Source: Pseudo-nitzschia pungens (taxonomy: Eukaryota > Bacillariophyta > Bacillariophyceae > Bacillariales > Bacillariaceae). Taken from it: a stretch of DNA of 64,000 nucleotides. Of this stretch, positions 20,176-31,464 are shown one piece after another. The stretch's first letter is position 1. Every line of letters starts with the position of its first letter. The DNA lies in contig CM074760.1 in assembly GCA_037355855.1 (NCBI GenBank), positions 5,448,501-5,512,500 of the forward strand, written 5' to 3'. The notes below the pieces were generated by a model. That model was not told where the DNA came from, made no database searches, and saw only the letters and a list, made by a program, of their open reading frames with translations. Position numbers and translations under genes: made by a program.

Positions 20176-22986
20176 ATGAGATCCCGGATAAGGATCTTTT
20201 CGCCGTCCAAAACGAGAGAATTGCTTTCCGCTCCTCGATCGTCGTCGACCGTTCGTTTTCTTTCGGACGGGCGGACGACTTCGGCGGCGGCGGCCGCGAC
20301 GAGAGCCATGGCGGGCTATTCCTTCGCAACATTTCGGCCGCCGACAGTTCGCAGCAAACCAATAACGGTGCATCGATGCTCGGAACGCGGTTACCGCGCG
20401 TCGCTTCCGAACCCTTTTCCGACCGGATCCGCCATTGCGGCCGCCGCCGCCGATGATGATGATGATTCGCGACGGAAGGAGAGCAGTTTGCGGGAAATCC
20501 CTCGTTCCGTCGACGATGGAGAAGACTGCGAGTCGTACCCCGCTGATAGCAATGATGACAACAACAACAACAACGACGACGACGACGACGACAAGGAATA
20601 TTCTACGGACGACGAGCGCGAGAGAATGGATGGCCGGGGCGGAAACGCGAGGGATCGGATTTGGATGGATCCGGAGACGTCGCTCGAACGACGCGTCGGT
20701 CGTTTCGTCAACCAGCCGCTGGGATCGATGCATCACCTGGACGTGAAGCTGACGTCCGTCGATCTGATCCGGGAGTGCGGAAAACTCGATTCCTTCGAGG
20801 GAATGAAGAAGGCCCAGGAGATTCTCGACCGGCTCATCGACGAGAAACACCACGCCAACGCCAATGTCAATTTCAACGCCAACGCCAACGAATCGGACGA
20901 ACGCGGCGGGGTTTCGCCGGTCGTCGTCGTCGTTCCCGATCGCCCGTTCGAAATGGTCATGTACGGATGGGCCAACATGTGCCAAACCGTGAAAATCGCG
21001 CCGCAGAGAATGAGAGAGGTTCTCGAGCTGATGATCGAAGAATCCGAATACGACAAGAGAATCCGAAAAGCGGTCGGTGCCTCCCGCATAAGGACATCGA
21101 CAGCGACAGCGACATCGACAGCGACATCGACAGCGACAGCGACTGCTCCCGGCAGCAACACCGCGGCGGACGACGACGACGCAACACCCGATGATCCCTT
21201 CGAGGGATTCTCCTGCGAACCAACGGTAAACACCTACAACACACTCCTGCAGGGTTTGTCGCGGGCGGCTTCCCGGTCGATCCAGGCGGCGATCGAAGCG
21301 GAACACGTGCTGAAAGCGATGGACAGGGCCAATCGAAACAGGGGATGGCACACCAAGCCCAACACCCGGAGCTACTCCCTGGTCCTGAACGCCTACGCGA
21401 GAACCCGGCACGCCACCGCCGGCGACCGGGCCGAATCGGTGCTCCGGGCCATGATCGAGCGCCACGAAATCGAGCGGGAGGAATACCTGGAAGACCACGG
21501 ATTCGAGTACGAATGCGAACACGAATACCAGTACGAACACGAACACGATCACGAACCGATCGATCCGGACGCGGCGACGACGACGACGACGACGAACCGG
21601 AGGAAGATCGTCACCCCGGACACCGTCGCCTACACCACCGTGATCAAGGCGCACGGGAACAGCGACGCGCCCGATTCGGCCCGAAAGGCGCTGGCCCTGC
21701 TCGGCGAACTGATCTCTTCCGAAAACCCGGACCTGGAACCGGACGCTTTCGCCTTTGCCAACACGATCCACGCCTTCGCGAGGATGGCGGCCCGAAAGAA
21801 ATCCCCGCGGGACCGAGTGGAGGCCGCCGAGCGCGCCGAGGACGTCCTCTGGACGATGGTCGACGAGATCCGGCGCCGCGAGGATCCGGGTCGGCTCACC
21901 GGGAGCATCGTTCCGTTCAACGCCTGCCTGAACGCGTGGGCCAAGAGTTTTGCGGCCGAGTCCCCCCACCGGGCCGAGGATCTCCTCCGCCGCATGCTGG
22001 ATCCCGAGCTGCGAGAGATCGCGGGGATTTCTCCCGACGCGGTTTCCTTCAACACGTGCATGCAGGCCTGGGCGAGGGCCTGCAAATTCGGAGACGCCGC
22101 GGCTCCCGAAAAGGCCGAGGAACTCCTGGACCTGCTGATCCGATTGTCCGGCGACGACGAAAACGAAAACGAAAACGACGACGCTCCAAATCCCGGGTCG
22201 GAGGGGCATCGGATACCGCGGCCGGACGTCCGATCCTACGTCACCGTGATGAATGCCTACGCGTTGTCCCGGAACGGGGACGGTGTCTGGCACGCGCGGC
22301 GATTGTTTTCGGATCTTTTGACCAAAGCGCGGTGGAACCACCGCGAGACGACCGGCAAATCGAAAAAGGAGCAACGAATCGATGCTTCCCCGTTCACGAT
22401 CGTGTTGAAGGCGGCGGCAAACGCGAAACCGACCGCGATCACCGACGACTCGGAAGCGGAGGACCGCGCCTTCGGTTCCCTTGCGGACGACGACGACGAC
22501 GACGGGGGTCCTTCGGTGGTCGATCCGTACGCGATCGCTCTGGAGACGTATTCCGAGCTCCTGAACGACACCCACGATCTCGGTGTGACCGCCGACCACT
22601 TCGCCTTCGCCGAGATGCTGGCCGTGATCGAAACGCACACGTCCCCCGAGTCCATCGAACGCCGGCAGCGCGTCGAAGAAATCTTCCGCGACGCCCGCTC
22701 GGCCGGCGGGGTGAGCGCTCTCGTGGTCCGCGCCTTGCAAACCGCGTGCCCGAACGACAGCATGCTCCGAGAACTCCTGCGGCTGCGGGGGAACGACTCG
22801 GTCGCGTCCATCGAGAGCGTCAACGGATTCCCCCGGCAATGGACGGCGCGCGTGCCCCAGGAATTCCGCAGGGTGAGCAGTCGCAGCGAACACTTCCGGA
22901 AGCAATCCGAGTTCTTTCGGGGAACCAAGGCGAACGGGAGGAAGAAGGGTCGAGCCAGGAAGGGTTCGTCCGAGTCCCGGAGGTAG
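20176..22986 (+). CDS. Pentatricopeptide-repeat (PPR) protein
   Basis: Single-exon, 936 aa. The N-terminus is Arg/Ser-rich with few acids (residues 1-60), as in a mitochondrial or plastid presequence. An acidic linker follows at about 115-150 (Asp-rich). From about residue 190 on there are helical-hairpin repeats of PPR type, for example VNTYNTLLQGLSRA, NTRSYSLVLNAYART, TVAYTTVIKAHGNS, AFAFANTIHAFARM, IVPFNACLNAWAKS, AVSFNTCMQAWARA and VRSYVTVMNAYALS. That gives roughly 10-11 repeats, interrupted by low-complexity inserts (Thr/Ala around 21095-21145; Glu/His/Tyr around 21490-21560). PPR proteins bind organellar RNA; the target is unknown. The gene is markedly GC-rich compared with its surroundings. 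Long open frames on the opposite strand and in another frame are by-products of that composition. It converges on the CapZ alpha gene with a 168-bp spacer. Confidence 0.9.
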   Translation: MRSRIRIFSPSKTRELLSAPRSSSTVRFLSDGRTTSAAAAATRAMAGYSFATFRPPTVRSKPITVHRCSERGYRASLPNPFPTGSAIAAAAADDDDDSRRKESSLREIPRSVDDGEDCESYPADSNDDNNNNNDDDDDDKEYSTDDERERMDGRGGNARDRIWMDPETSLERRVGRFVNQPLGSMHHLDVKLTSVDLIRECGKLDSFEGMKKAQEILDRLIDEKHHANANVNFNANANESDERGGVSPVVVVVPDRPFEMVMYGWANMCQTVKIAPQRMREVLELMIEESEYDKRIRKAVGASRIRTSTATATSTATSTATATAPGSNTAADDDDATPDDPFEGFSCEPTVNTYNTLLQGLSRAASRSIQAAIEAEHVLKAMDRANRNRGWHTKPNTRSYSLVLNAYARTRHATAGDRAESVLRAMIERHEIEREEYLEDHGFEYECEHEYQYEHEHDHEPIDPDAATTTTTTNRRKIVTPDTVAYTTVIKAHGNSDAPDSARKALALLGELISSENPDLEPDAFAFANTIHAFARMAARKKSPRDRVEAAERAEDVLWTMVDEIRRREDPGRLTGSIVPFNACLNAWAKSFAAESPHRAEDLLRRMLDPELREIAGISPDAVSFNTCMQAWARACKFGDAAAPEKAEELLDLLIRLSGDDENENENDDAPNPGSEGHRIPRPDVRSYVTVMNAYALSRNGDGVWHARRLFSDLLTKARWNHRETTGKSKKEQRIDASPFTIVLKAAANAKPTAITDDSEAEDRAFGSLADDDDDDGGPSVVDPYAIALETYSELLNDTHDLGVTADHFAFAEMLAVIETHTSPESIERRQRVEEIFRDARSAGGVSALVVRALQTACPNDSMLRELLRLRGNDSVASIESVNGFPRQWTARVPQEFRRVSSRSEHFRKQSEFFRGTKANGRKKGRARKGSSESRR

Positions 22987-23154
22987 ATACTACTGAATTG
23001 GTCCTCGCAAAGAACGCGATATCATCAAAATAGATCATCATCAAACAATCGATTTTAAATAGTTTTGATTTGATTCGGCCGTGTTTCGAGAGGCTCGTTC
23101 TAGATTAGGCATTGGGCAACTCGCTCCTAGCTCCTCGGAATCGGAAATCCATTG

Positions 23155-23877
23155 TCAATTGTTGTACTTGACTTTGCTGCGTGCCTCTGGCGCTGTTTTC
23201 TTCAGAGTGTTGACGCTCTGATGAGCCACGACATCCCAATTCATTTTCGTCTTGGTGATGGGCAAGACTCTTCGAATCGATTTCAAATGATCGCTGGAAA
23301 TCGAGTCGTTCATCGATTCGAGAATCCCGAGCAGGATTGTTTCCCACTTCATGATTTGCTCCACCAAACCGTCGACCAACGATGGCTCGTCGCCGTCCTT
23401 GAGAGCCGTCTCGCCCACCGTGACCACGGGGAATTCTTTGTTGATTTTGAGCTGGACGTTTCCGTTTTCGTGGGCGCAAGAATGAACAATCACGCGCCCG
23501 TATATGTCGGCCGAGTCGATCGTCCAGGTTGCCTTCCAGTTGGCAGCATATTGGTTGGGGGCATCGATTTTTTCGGCGTACGTGTGAACCACGAGCTGGT
23601 TGTGGTCGTCTTTCGTCATCGCCACCCGGGCCGTCACACCCGGTTTGCCCAAAAAGTTGTCCTTTTGGTACCGTTCGATTTTTTCGTGGAGTGGCTTCGC
23701 CAGTGGGTGGTCCAGGCCATCGACGTGCAGATCCACGCATTGGAATTCCTTGGCCTCATTTTTGGTTTCGGCCTTCCAACCACCGCTGCCAGCCAGCTTT
23801 TCTAGGTTGTCTGCGACGGCATCCAATTGGCCGGGGGCCGCTGCTTGCACGATGGACTTGGCGGCGTTGTCCGACAT
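23155..23877 (-). CDS. F-actin-capping protein subunit alpha (CapZ alpha)
   Basis: 240 aa, single exon. It is the alpha subunit of the CapZ heterodimer, which caps actin barbed ends. Evidence: an N-terminal segment IVQAAAPGQLDAVADNLEKL, which fits the family's APPGE...V element; a central region HTYAEKIDAPNQYAANWKATW; the conserved ENGNVQLK strand (family YEDGNVQL); and the C-terminal signature SIRRVLPITKTKMNWD (family LRR.LPVTRTKI.W). At 240 aa it is shorter than the usual ~270-285; the missing length lies in the N-terminal half. The ATG at 23877 (MSDNAAK) is chosen because the codon nine bases upstream is GTG, not ATG. No beta subunit is present in the window. Confidence 0.9.
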   Translation of the reverse strand: MSDNAAKSIVQAAAPGQLDAVADNLEKLAGSGGWKAETKNEAKEFQCVDLHVDGLDHPLAKPLHEKIERYQKDNFLGKPGVTARVAMTKDDHNQLVVHTYAEKIDAPNQYAANWKATWTIDSADIYGRVIVHSCAHENGNVQLKINKEFPVVTVGETALKDGDEPSLVDGLVEQIMKWETILLGILESMNDSISSDHLKSIRRVLPITKTKMNWDVVAHQSVNTLKKTAPEARSKVKYNN

Positions 23878-26598
23878 TCTGGTCACTCTCTTGTTTTTTT
23901 TGTTTTGTTTTTTTCAAATCACGTTGGTTGGATGGATGGATGGATGGATGCTCGGTGGCAATCAAAGAAATGACAGAATGCTGCGAGAGGACAAAGGATC
24001 CGAACACAATCCTTCTCTTTCCGGTTGATTCTTCTCTTTTCGACTGATTGACTCGCCGTCGGAATTGGAAACGAAGTAATATGTTCTTGTCAATTACTTC
24101 GTACATTCAAAATTATTGTTGTGTATGTGAAACTGCAGTCACGCCGCGAAGAACGAACGATCTTGTCGAGAGGGTCAACGGCACGGTAAGATTACCGTAC
24201 AAGATTACATGTACCCTTCTCAACAAAAAGTGAGCCATCCCAGTCTACCGGTAATAATTGTGATAATTGAGGAATGACCAAAAGTCATTCTCGTTGTGCG
24301 ATCTGGTTTTAGACATCATCTTCCACCATTTTCAAATCATTCTGTCCACGGAGTGACGACGACCAGACGTAGAAACATGGCCACGAATTTTTTTCATGCT
24401 GTGCCAGCCTTTGAAAAATAATAATGATGGTAACCTCATGACAAGATGCTTTTGCTGCAGTACAAATGCTACTTCAGTTCTACGCAAGGTGTGATGGCTA
24501 TCAACAATCAGATTTTCCTCCGATTCCTACGATTTCGACGAGTTCCCTAGAAAGCGTCAACAATTCATTAATTACCGCATGGGTGCCCATCGTTGTGATC
24601 ACAAATCCTGTGGCGATGGAGGAAAGGATGAATTCCTTGGTTATGGAATGATGACCAGCCCTCTCTAGCTGAAGGCAACGCAAGCGAAGTGCAGTGCAAT
24701 GGTGAGTAAGTCATTCGGAACGAATTGTTGCGTGCGAGACAAGACAAGACGGCACGAGAAAAGACGCTAGCTAGACGAGACGATGCTCGAAACCAATCGC
24801 GTGTCAAGCTGGTGAACCCCAAACGATGAAATCTCTTGCTTTAAAAATTATCATTCATGCGTGTCAACTGATTTCACCGTGATCTCAACAAAGCTGCTGA
24901 TGGATGGATCTCCGCTTGAAAACGATTGCGACTCGGCTGTGTCCGAGGGACGGACGGCCTCGCAATACTATGGCGATTGGAAGGAACGAATCAATCAATC
25001 AATCGCTGGGCTGGGCTGCGCTGCGCTGCACTCTGTGTGATGTTCCGTTGCTTTTGGAAGGAGAAATTGGTCTAACTTTAGTTGTTGTTGTTGTTGTTGT
25101 TGTTTCACTGTCGATTCCAAATAGTTCGGGCGAAATGGAGTTCGTGCCCGATGCCCTTGGTGATGGACATCGTAACGTAACGTAACGTGGCATGCAACCT
25201 GTAAGTCGATGGATTCGATCGTTCCGCTTCACGCGAACAATCCGATGTATTGCGTCGCGCTGCATCGAATTCCGCCCCATTGCGTCACATCGCATCTGCC
25301 ACAATCAGAATATCGGTATTCTTTATGGATGATCCGGCTGCCAATGATGATATCCCATCCATATCATAGACCTGTACTGAATCTACCGGTTTAACCTGCC
25401 CCGAAAGAGGCACGGTGACTTCCAATTTTTCTGTTGAGAAACGAGATGCACCACCAACTTAGGCATGCTTTTGGTTGTGGCAAGATTCGCGGTTTCGATG
25501 CCTCGGAAAATTTTCCGCCGGTTTGTTTGTTCCTTCCGAACCAACAAAACAAAAACAATTTTTCCATCTCCATTCCAACTTGGTACTCATTTCCTTCCTT
25601 TTTTTCCTCTGTCCCCTTTTTTCAATATTGCAGCGCCACGAGCATGTACAATGGTTTGTTCGATCGATGTTATGCTATAGTTACTACAGTATTCGTGTCA
25701 TTCGTCGACGTCTTCGTTTTCCGTGTCGGTAGTGCGTTTGTCGGTCGCGCGGGACTTTTTCTCGAGTTCCAACAAGAATCCCAAGAATCCCACGACACTT
25801 GGATCTGCTAGCTCCGCTTAGTGGTCGGGCCTCACAGGCAATCCCAGTATCATTTTCTGCATCGCAAAAGAATCGCAGAAAGTGATGGCTGTGTCTGCTG
25901 TGAGACGACGGATTGGAATTGCTTGTTGGAACCGCGTTGTGATGTTGTGTGTATTGTTTTGTTTTTCGTCGTATTGTAAAGTGTATAGGTATTATCATTG
26001 TCCTCGGCGTTGGTAGTTGTTACCGAGGATTGTTCGTCATCTATGGGGCAAAATGATGTGTTCTGTAGATTATCTATGAAGTAATTTAGATATCAATATT
26101 ATACAATATTTATTTCATTATTATTACGTTGTTATTGAATATAATAAATAAATAAATACTACTACTATTGTAATGACACCAATGATGAAATATATGTAGC
26201 AGTCAACAAAAGAAGAATCACACCTTCCCATGCCATGCTATTGAAATCATACTGTACGGTACGATTAGATTGTGCAAGTCGAATGAATTTCGATACCAAA
26301 AAGAAACTTTTTTCCCCGATGATTCATCCAACACTAGAGTTGATCATTGCTTTTAAAAGCACTGTACTATACTTCGTATCATTATAGATATTACTACCAT
26401 TGTAATGATGTACCGTACGTGCACTTTGCATCGCAGGAAGAAAGTATACCACTAGTAGTAGGCAAGCACGCAGGCAGGCACGCACGCACGCATGTAGTAG
26501 CAGAAGTAGTAGGTTCTTACGCGGGCAGGTTGTTGCGAACTCACGGCGGTGGCATGTTTGTCGTCGTCGTCGTCGTTGTCGTTGTCTTTTGCGCTTGT
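23878..26598. other. Long intergenic stretch, nothing recognised
   Basis: About 2.7 kb between the start of CapZ alpha (-) and the stop of the GPN GTPase (-). It contains (GGAT)n at 23929-23949, (GTT)n at 25080-25102, a CGTAA microrepeat at 25170-25186, and an AT-rich block at 26050-26160. Small open frames (for example around 24904-25185 and 25434-25811) lack motifs, so no gene is called. Confidence 0.4.
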
Positions 26599-27870
26599 CT
26601 ACGCGATTGTGTTTGCGTTTGCCGTTGTCGTCGCGTTGTCCCTCGCCACGTCTCGTTTCAACCGCCTCGCCTGGACGCGCGCCATGGCCTGCTTCTTGGC
26701 GTCCTGCTCCTCGATTCGGTGCCGGAGATCCTCGATGTACTCGTCAAAGTCGACCCTCGCCGCCTTCCGGATCTTCTCCCAAAAGGTCTCGATCCCGTCC
26801 CCGGTGACCGCCGAGACGCCGCAGGCGTTCCCTCGAAACTCCGTGTAGAACTCGTCCAGGACCAGCGACAGGCTCCGCGTGAGGGAATCGTAGAATCCCG
26901 ACTCGCTTCCTCCGTCTCCCTCGCTCCGCGCGTTGTCCAGGGCCTCCTGAAAGGCCTCAAAGTCCTCCATCCATTCCGTGCAAAACTCGTGCGAGCACAC
27001 GTCCGTCTTGTTGAAGCATATCACCAGCGGCAGCCGCGTCCGGTAGTACATGGAGCAGGCGTAGAGCATGTTGCTCATAAAGGTGTTGGGGGAGCTGGCG
27101 CACCGGACCGTGTCCACCACAAAGACCATGACCGTGGGAAAGGTCGAGGCGAGCGACTCGCCGAGAATGGCCCCCGAGGCAGACCAGGTAAAGGCCTCGA
27201 TCTGGCCGGGGGTGTCCACCAGCAGGAATTCCGAGAGCTCGTTCTTGTCGGCCCGCTGTTCGAGGATGCGGATGACCTGGTCGAACTTGGTGGCGTAGAG
27301 GTTGAGGGAGGTCATGATGGCTCCGTTGGGTCCGAGTTTGTGCTGCTTCATGACCTCCTTGTAGTCGACCGTGTCGCGAATGTCGATCGATGGGCTGTAC
27401 GGGACGTCCAGGGTGGCGGGGTCCAGGTTGATGCAATAGGCGGGCATGCCTTTGCTGCTTTTTCCCCGTGGTGGATGTTGTTGTTGATCTTGATCTTGAT
27501 CTTGTTGTTGTTGTTGATCTTGATGTTGTTGTCGACTGTTTCCTTTTTGATCTGCCTCGGCCGATGGTTTCCGGTCGTTGTCGTTGTCGTTGTCTTCCCC
27601 TACGGCACCTTCTGACTCTTGATTGCCCGTTGTCCTTTCTCCGCTGTCGTAATCGTCATCGTCATAATTGCCGTCGTCGTCGTCGTCGTAATCAATGGTG
27701 GACTCCTGGAGTTGCGACATGAGCGTCGTCTTTCCGGACCCCGCCATTCCGACCACCAAAACACAAATGGGCGCCGGGGATTCCGGGGTTTGCTCCTGGA
27801 TTCGTCTGACCACGGGTGGCATGGCCGTTCCCGCAGCAGAGGCAGAAGCAGCGGCGGCATTCTGCGACAT
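26599..27870 (-). CDS. GPN-loop GTPase (GPN1/XAB1/Npa3 type)
   Basis: 423 aa, single exon from the ATG at 27870 ([14 protein letters not shown]; an in-frame ATG 120 nt upstream exists but the added sequence looks like UTR). GTPase motifs in order: G1 P-loop GMAGSGKT, switch segment [22 protein letters not shown], the diagnostic Gly-Pro-Asn loop in [11 protein letters not shown]3 VDTPGQIE, G4 FNKTDV and a G5-like SAVTGDG. A C-terminal charged helix follows. The family chaperones RNA polymerase II assembly and nuclear import as GPN1/GPN3 heterodimers. Compared with GPN1 elsewhere it carries an insertion of about 85-90 residues between the P-loop and YCINLDPA. The insertion is acidic, then Gln/Asp-rich (low complexity), and is probably a disordered loop. 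Assignment to GPN1 rather than GPN2/3 rests on the INLDPA and DIRDTV segments and the charged tail. Confidence 0.92.
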   Translation of the reverse strand: MSQNAAAASASAAGTAMPPVVRRIQEQTPESPAPICVLVVGMAGSGKTTLMSQLQESTIDYDDDDDGNYDDDDYDSGERTTGNQESEGAVGEDNDNDNDRKPSAEADQKGNSRQQHQDQQQQQDQDQDQQQHPPRGKSSKGMPAYCINLDPATLDVPYSPSIDIRDTVDYKEVMKQHKLGPNGAIMTSLNLYATKFDQVIRILEQRADKNELSEFLLVDTPGQIEAFTWSASGAILGESLASTFPTVMVFVVDTVRCASSPNTFMSNMLYACSMYYRTRLPLVICFNKTDVCSHEFCTEWMEDFEAFQEALDNARSEGDGGSESGFYDSLTRSLSLVLDEFYTEFRGNACGVSAVTGDGIETFWEKIRKAARVDFDEYIEDLRHRIEEQDAKKQAMARVQARRLKRDVARDNATTTANANTIA

Positions 27871-28559
27871 GTTTGTTGGATTTTGTTTGCTTGCAAGCAG
27901 CAACTTTTTTTGCCTCTTATTCTCGATTGTTGCTTGGTCCCTGGTGGGAGGATGGATGGATGGATGGTATGAGAATTGGGGTTTGGACACAGTGAATGAA
28001 TCGTTCGATGATAAAATGGTGTTGTCGTTCGAATCCTCACACCCAACAAACAGCGATGTCGTCGAGTTGTACCCTAGATTAGGGTAAGATTATGAGCACT
28101 CTACGAGTATGATACGGTAAACCTTATTCTGATGAAGAACTCGATCGAAAGCATCTCCATCAACAAAAATCTCCCAAAAAAGTGTTTCATGGTTCGACGA
28201 TTGGTGGATGTTTGTGTTAGCTTTTTGTTTTTTGAGAGAGATTGATTTTGATTGCGCGACGACGACGACTGGAATGGCAGTCACGGATCCAGTCCAGTCC
28301 AGTCCAGTCCAGCACACTGAACACTGTACACTGGAAAATCGAATGAATCAAAATCAATCTCATTCGACGAATTCAGAATGATGGGAGAATTCTTACTTTA
28401 GATACGAGTAATACCAAGTTGGTTAAACCTTACCGTAAGAAAAAGAATATTACCATCATCTTCTCACCAGTAAATACAGTGTTCCTGAAATGCAACCGAC
28501 GTTGCAAAAATAATACTACTATTGGACCTCGGGGGGGGGGGGGGTAGTGGAGTTGTTTT

Positions 28560-28680
28560 CGCGATCAGTGCCTTTATTTAATGCCAATTTTTCATTTAAA
28601 ACCAGTACTAACTACACTTTCATATTATTGCCAATTTTTCATTTAAAACCAGTACTATTACACTTTCGTATTATTTATTG
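28560..28680. repeat. Short direct duplication (~60-bp unit, two copies)
   Basis: A unit starting TGCCAATTTTTCATTTAAAA and continuing CCAGTACTA occurs twice, at about 28581 and 28629. It lies immediately before the ~145-bp array. Confidence 0.8.
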
Positions 28681-28681
28681 A

Positions 28682-29450
28682 TTCTAGGCTCATCCTTGGA
28701 TGTGTTATTTTGCTTGTTTTTTAGGGATTTGTTTTACCTAATACTTTACTAAACACGATGCTAGACAGGATGCTAGGCCCTTCCAGTAGGATTTGTACCA
28801 TATTTACATACCCCAACTCTTAGCACCCCCCATATTATTAGAGATACAGGGTGCTAAGATAAGAACGGAACTGTAGAACCAAAAAGGCGATACTAAACAG
28901 GATGCTAGACAGGATGCTAGGCCCTTCCAGTAGGATTTGTACCATATTTACATACCCCAACTTTTAGCAGCCATTTAATATCAGATCATATACAGGATGC
29001 TAGGATAAGAACGGAACTATAGAACAACCAAAAAGGTGATACTAAACAGGATGCTAGACAGGATGCTAGGCCCTTCCAGTAGGATTTGTTCCATATTTAC
29101 ATACCCCAACTCTTAGCAGCCCTGTATTATAAGATATACAGGATGCTAAGATGAGAACGGAACTGAAGAACCAAAAAGGCGATACTAAACAGGATGCTAG
29201 ACAGGATGCTGGGCCCCTCAAGTAGGATTTGTACCATATTTACATACCCCAACTCTTAGCAGCCCCATATTATAAGATATACAGGATGCTAAGATGAGAA
29301 CGGAACTGAAGAACCAAAAAGGCGATACTAAACAGGATGCTAGACAGGATGCTGGGCCCCTCAAGTAGGATTTGTACCATATTTACATACCCCAACTCTT
29401 AGCAGCCCCATATTATAAGATATACAGGATTCTAGGCTCATTCCTGGATG
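28682..29450. repeat. Satellite-like array, ~143-149 bp unit, five copies
   Basis: The marker TAGACAGGATGCT recurs at 28762, 28906, 29055, 29198 and 29341. Each unit carries an internal direct repeat (AGGATGCTAGACAGGATGCT), then CAGTAGGATTTGTACCATATTTACATACCCC-type sequence, and ends in AACGGAACTG..GAACC. The last two units are almost identical. The array is bounded on both sides by a similar flank, GATTCTAGGCTCAT (about 28680 and 29429), as if a segment had been amplified between two copies. No coding frame. Confidence 0.9.
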
Positions 29451-30540
29451 AATCTAATACCAGCATTGCCACCACTGCTAGTAACCAAACCAAAATCTAT
29501 CCCTCTTTGATTCTAGACATGTCCCTCTAGATGAATCTACTACTACTACTGCCACTACTCTAGTAAATCTTAGTGGTACTAGCTGATTAAAGTACCGGTA
29601 ATCTTACCTCGTAGTGATCCACTAATAAAAAATTGTATTATTTTGAACATGGTAGTAAAAATTACAGATTGATTCGTACATAAGGTTTTTTACTGTACGT
29701 ATTACGTATGGTACCAAAACTCAATTCAACATTTAAAAATCACATGTTTGATTACAGGCGCATCTACTTTTTTTTTGTGCGCGTCCTTACACATGTTTGA
29801 TTACACGTGTATGCTGATTGATTCAAAAACCGATCGATTAATATAGCTATTTGATCGATTAATATAGCTATTTACGAAGTATCTATTTTCACTGCAAAGA
29901 ACTACATGGTTTTTAAGCGTTGAAAACCTACCAGAGCTACGCACTAAAAACACTAATATCCTGTTTTTACCAAAACCCGGTTTCTCACACTCTTCCTCTT
30001 CTTACCGAAGTTAAAGTTACGTTGTAAGCATTATTAAAGTTAAGGATAATCACTTACAACTCCACTAACTAATTGTTGTGCGAAGTAATGTTACATAGTA
30101 CGAAGTAAGTTACTTCGTAATTGATAGTACCAGGTAAGCTTAGAGCCACATACTAAATACAGTACGGGATTCCACGACCCTATTTTTAAAAGGTGCCCCG
30201 ACACCTTCCTGGGTTGCAATTACAGTAACCTTACCGTAGTAAATACATGGAAATACCACATGGTAGAAACAAATGATTTTTACGAAGTACGTAGTATTCA
30301 ACTCTTGCAACCGAAGATACCGGTAGGCTCTGAGTATCAATTCATCCGTTAGGCGAGGAAGGTTTATGAAACACGAAACCAACTCCGCCGACAGAGGCGC
30401 GTGCCCATTTGCGTTTGCTCACAAAATCCATTACGGAATACACAGCAATTGGACAGCTCAATTCCAGTAACAACAAAAAGACAGCAACAAAACGAAACAA
30501 TCAAAAAGACAAGGAGGAACAGCGCAAGCAAACAACAAGC

Positions 30541-31432
30541 ATGCCAGCACGACAACTGAGTATGAACCGGGCGGCTGTACGAGCTCGCGAACGTCGTCGC
30601 CGGCAACGGGAAGCCGACGCACAACGAAACGCGAGCAGAAGTTTTGCAATTGCCTCCTCCTTTGGTACTTCTAACACTGCGAGGACGCACTTGCGTTCTC
30701 CGGAAGGTCAAGCCCGCCGGCTTGCTGCTGCTGCCGCCGCTGCCAATCCCGACCCTCCCGACGTTGATGGGGCAATCGCTGGTGCACCGGAACGAGCTGC
30801 TCCTGCCCCTGCTGCTGCTGCTCCTGCTGCTCCCCCCGCCGCTGGTACTAGTACCTAATACTAGTACTGCTAGTAGAGGACCAACCGGACGCCCAATCTA
30901 CAAGGTACCAGCGGGCCCTCCCCCGGTGCTTCCAAAGAATGATGTCCATGCGCCAACCCAGGTCTTGAGATACCACAAGATCTTGCTCCAGTTTATGAAT
31001 TACGTGAGCGGAGAGCCGTACGAAAGCAATTCGGTTGTTTCGGTGGAAGAACTGAATGCTGTGCGACCACACCATCTCTACCACTGGATGTGCCTGAAGG
31101 TGTACGGGAAGGAGAGTCCCGATACAAAAAACGACACGCCAAAAATCAGATCGACTACGTTGTGTTACTGGAAGAAGGCTATTTCGTATTTCTTTGAAAC
31201 AGACATGCCCTGGTGTGAGCAAATCCAAACAGGGAACCCCACACGATCCGCTGAGATCAACCGGCTCATCAAAACTGTTGCTGGTCACGAGGAGTGCAAA
31301 GGAAATGGGAAAACATCGGCTGCAGATCGCGGCTTCACCGAGGGAGACGAGCACTTCCAGCAGGTACTGGATGATATGTTAGAGGAGGAGGAGAATCCAA
31401 TCCAAGAAAGAGTGGAAGAAGTGATCCCAACG

Positions 31433-31464
<32 letters not shown>

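Larger units (their letters stand above)
27871..30540. other. Repeat-rich intergenic region
   Basis: No gene recognised over about 2.7 kb. It contains a 14-G run (28531-28544), a duplicated ~50-bp AT-rich segment (28570-28680), a five-copy ~145-bp array (separate entry), and beyond it an AT-rich stretch with palindromic TTACTTCGTAA words around 30080-30125. A direct repeat of GATCGATTAATATAGCTATTT occurs near 29830-29870. Confidence 0.5.

Noticed and set aside
20074..22905. 943-codon open frame on the minus strand
   Set aside because: It mirrors the PPR gene, whose plus frame has clear repeat motifs; the minus translation is Arg/Val/Gly-rich without domains, a by-product of high GC3.
21345..23033. 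562-codon plus-strand frame
   Set aside because: Out-of-phase reading of the PPR gene; Arg/Pro/Gly-rich with no motifs.
26347..27615. 422-codon plus-strand frame
   Set aside because: Antisense of the GPN GTPase, which has all G motifs on the other strand.
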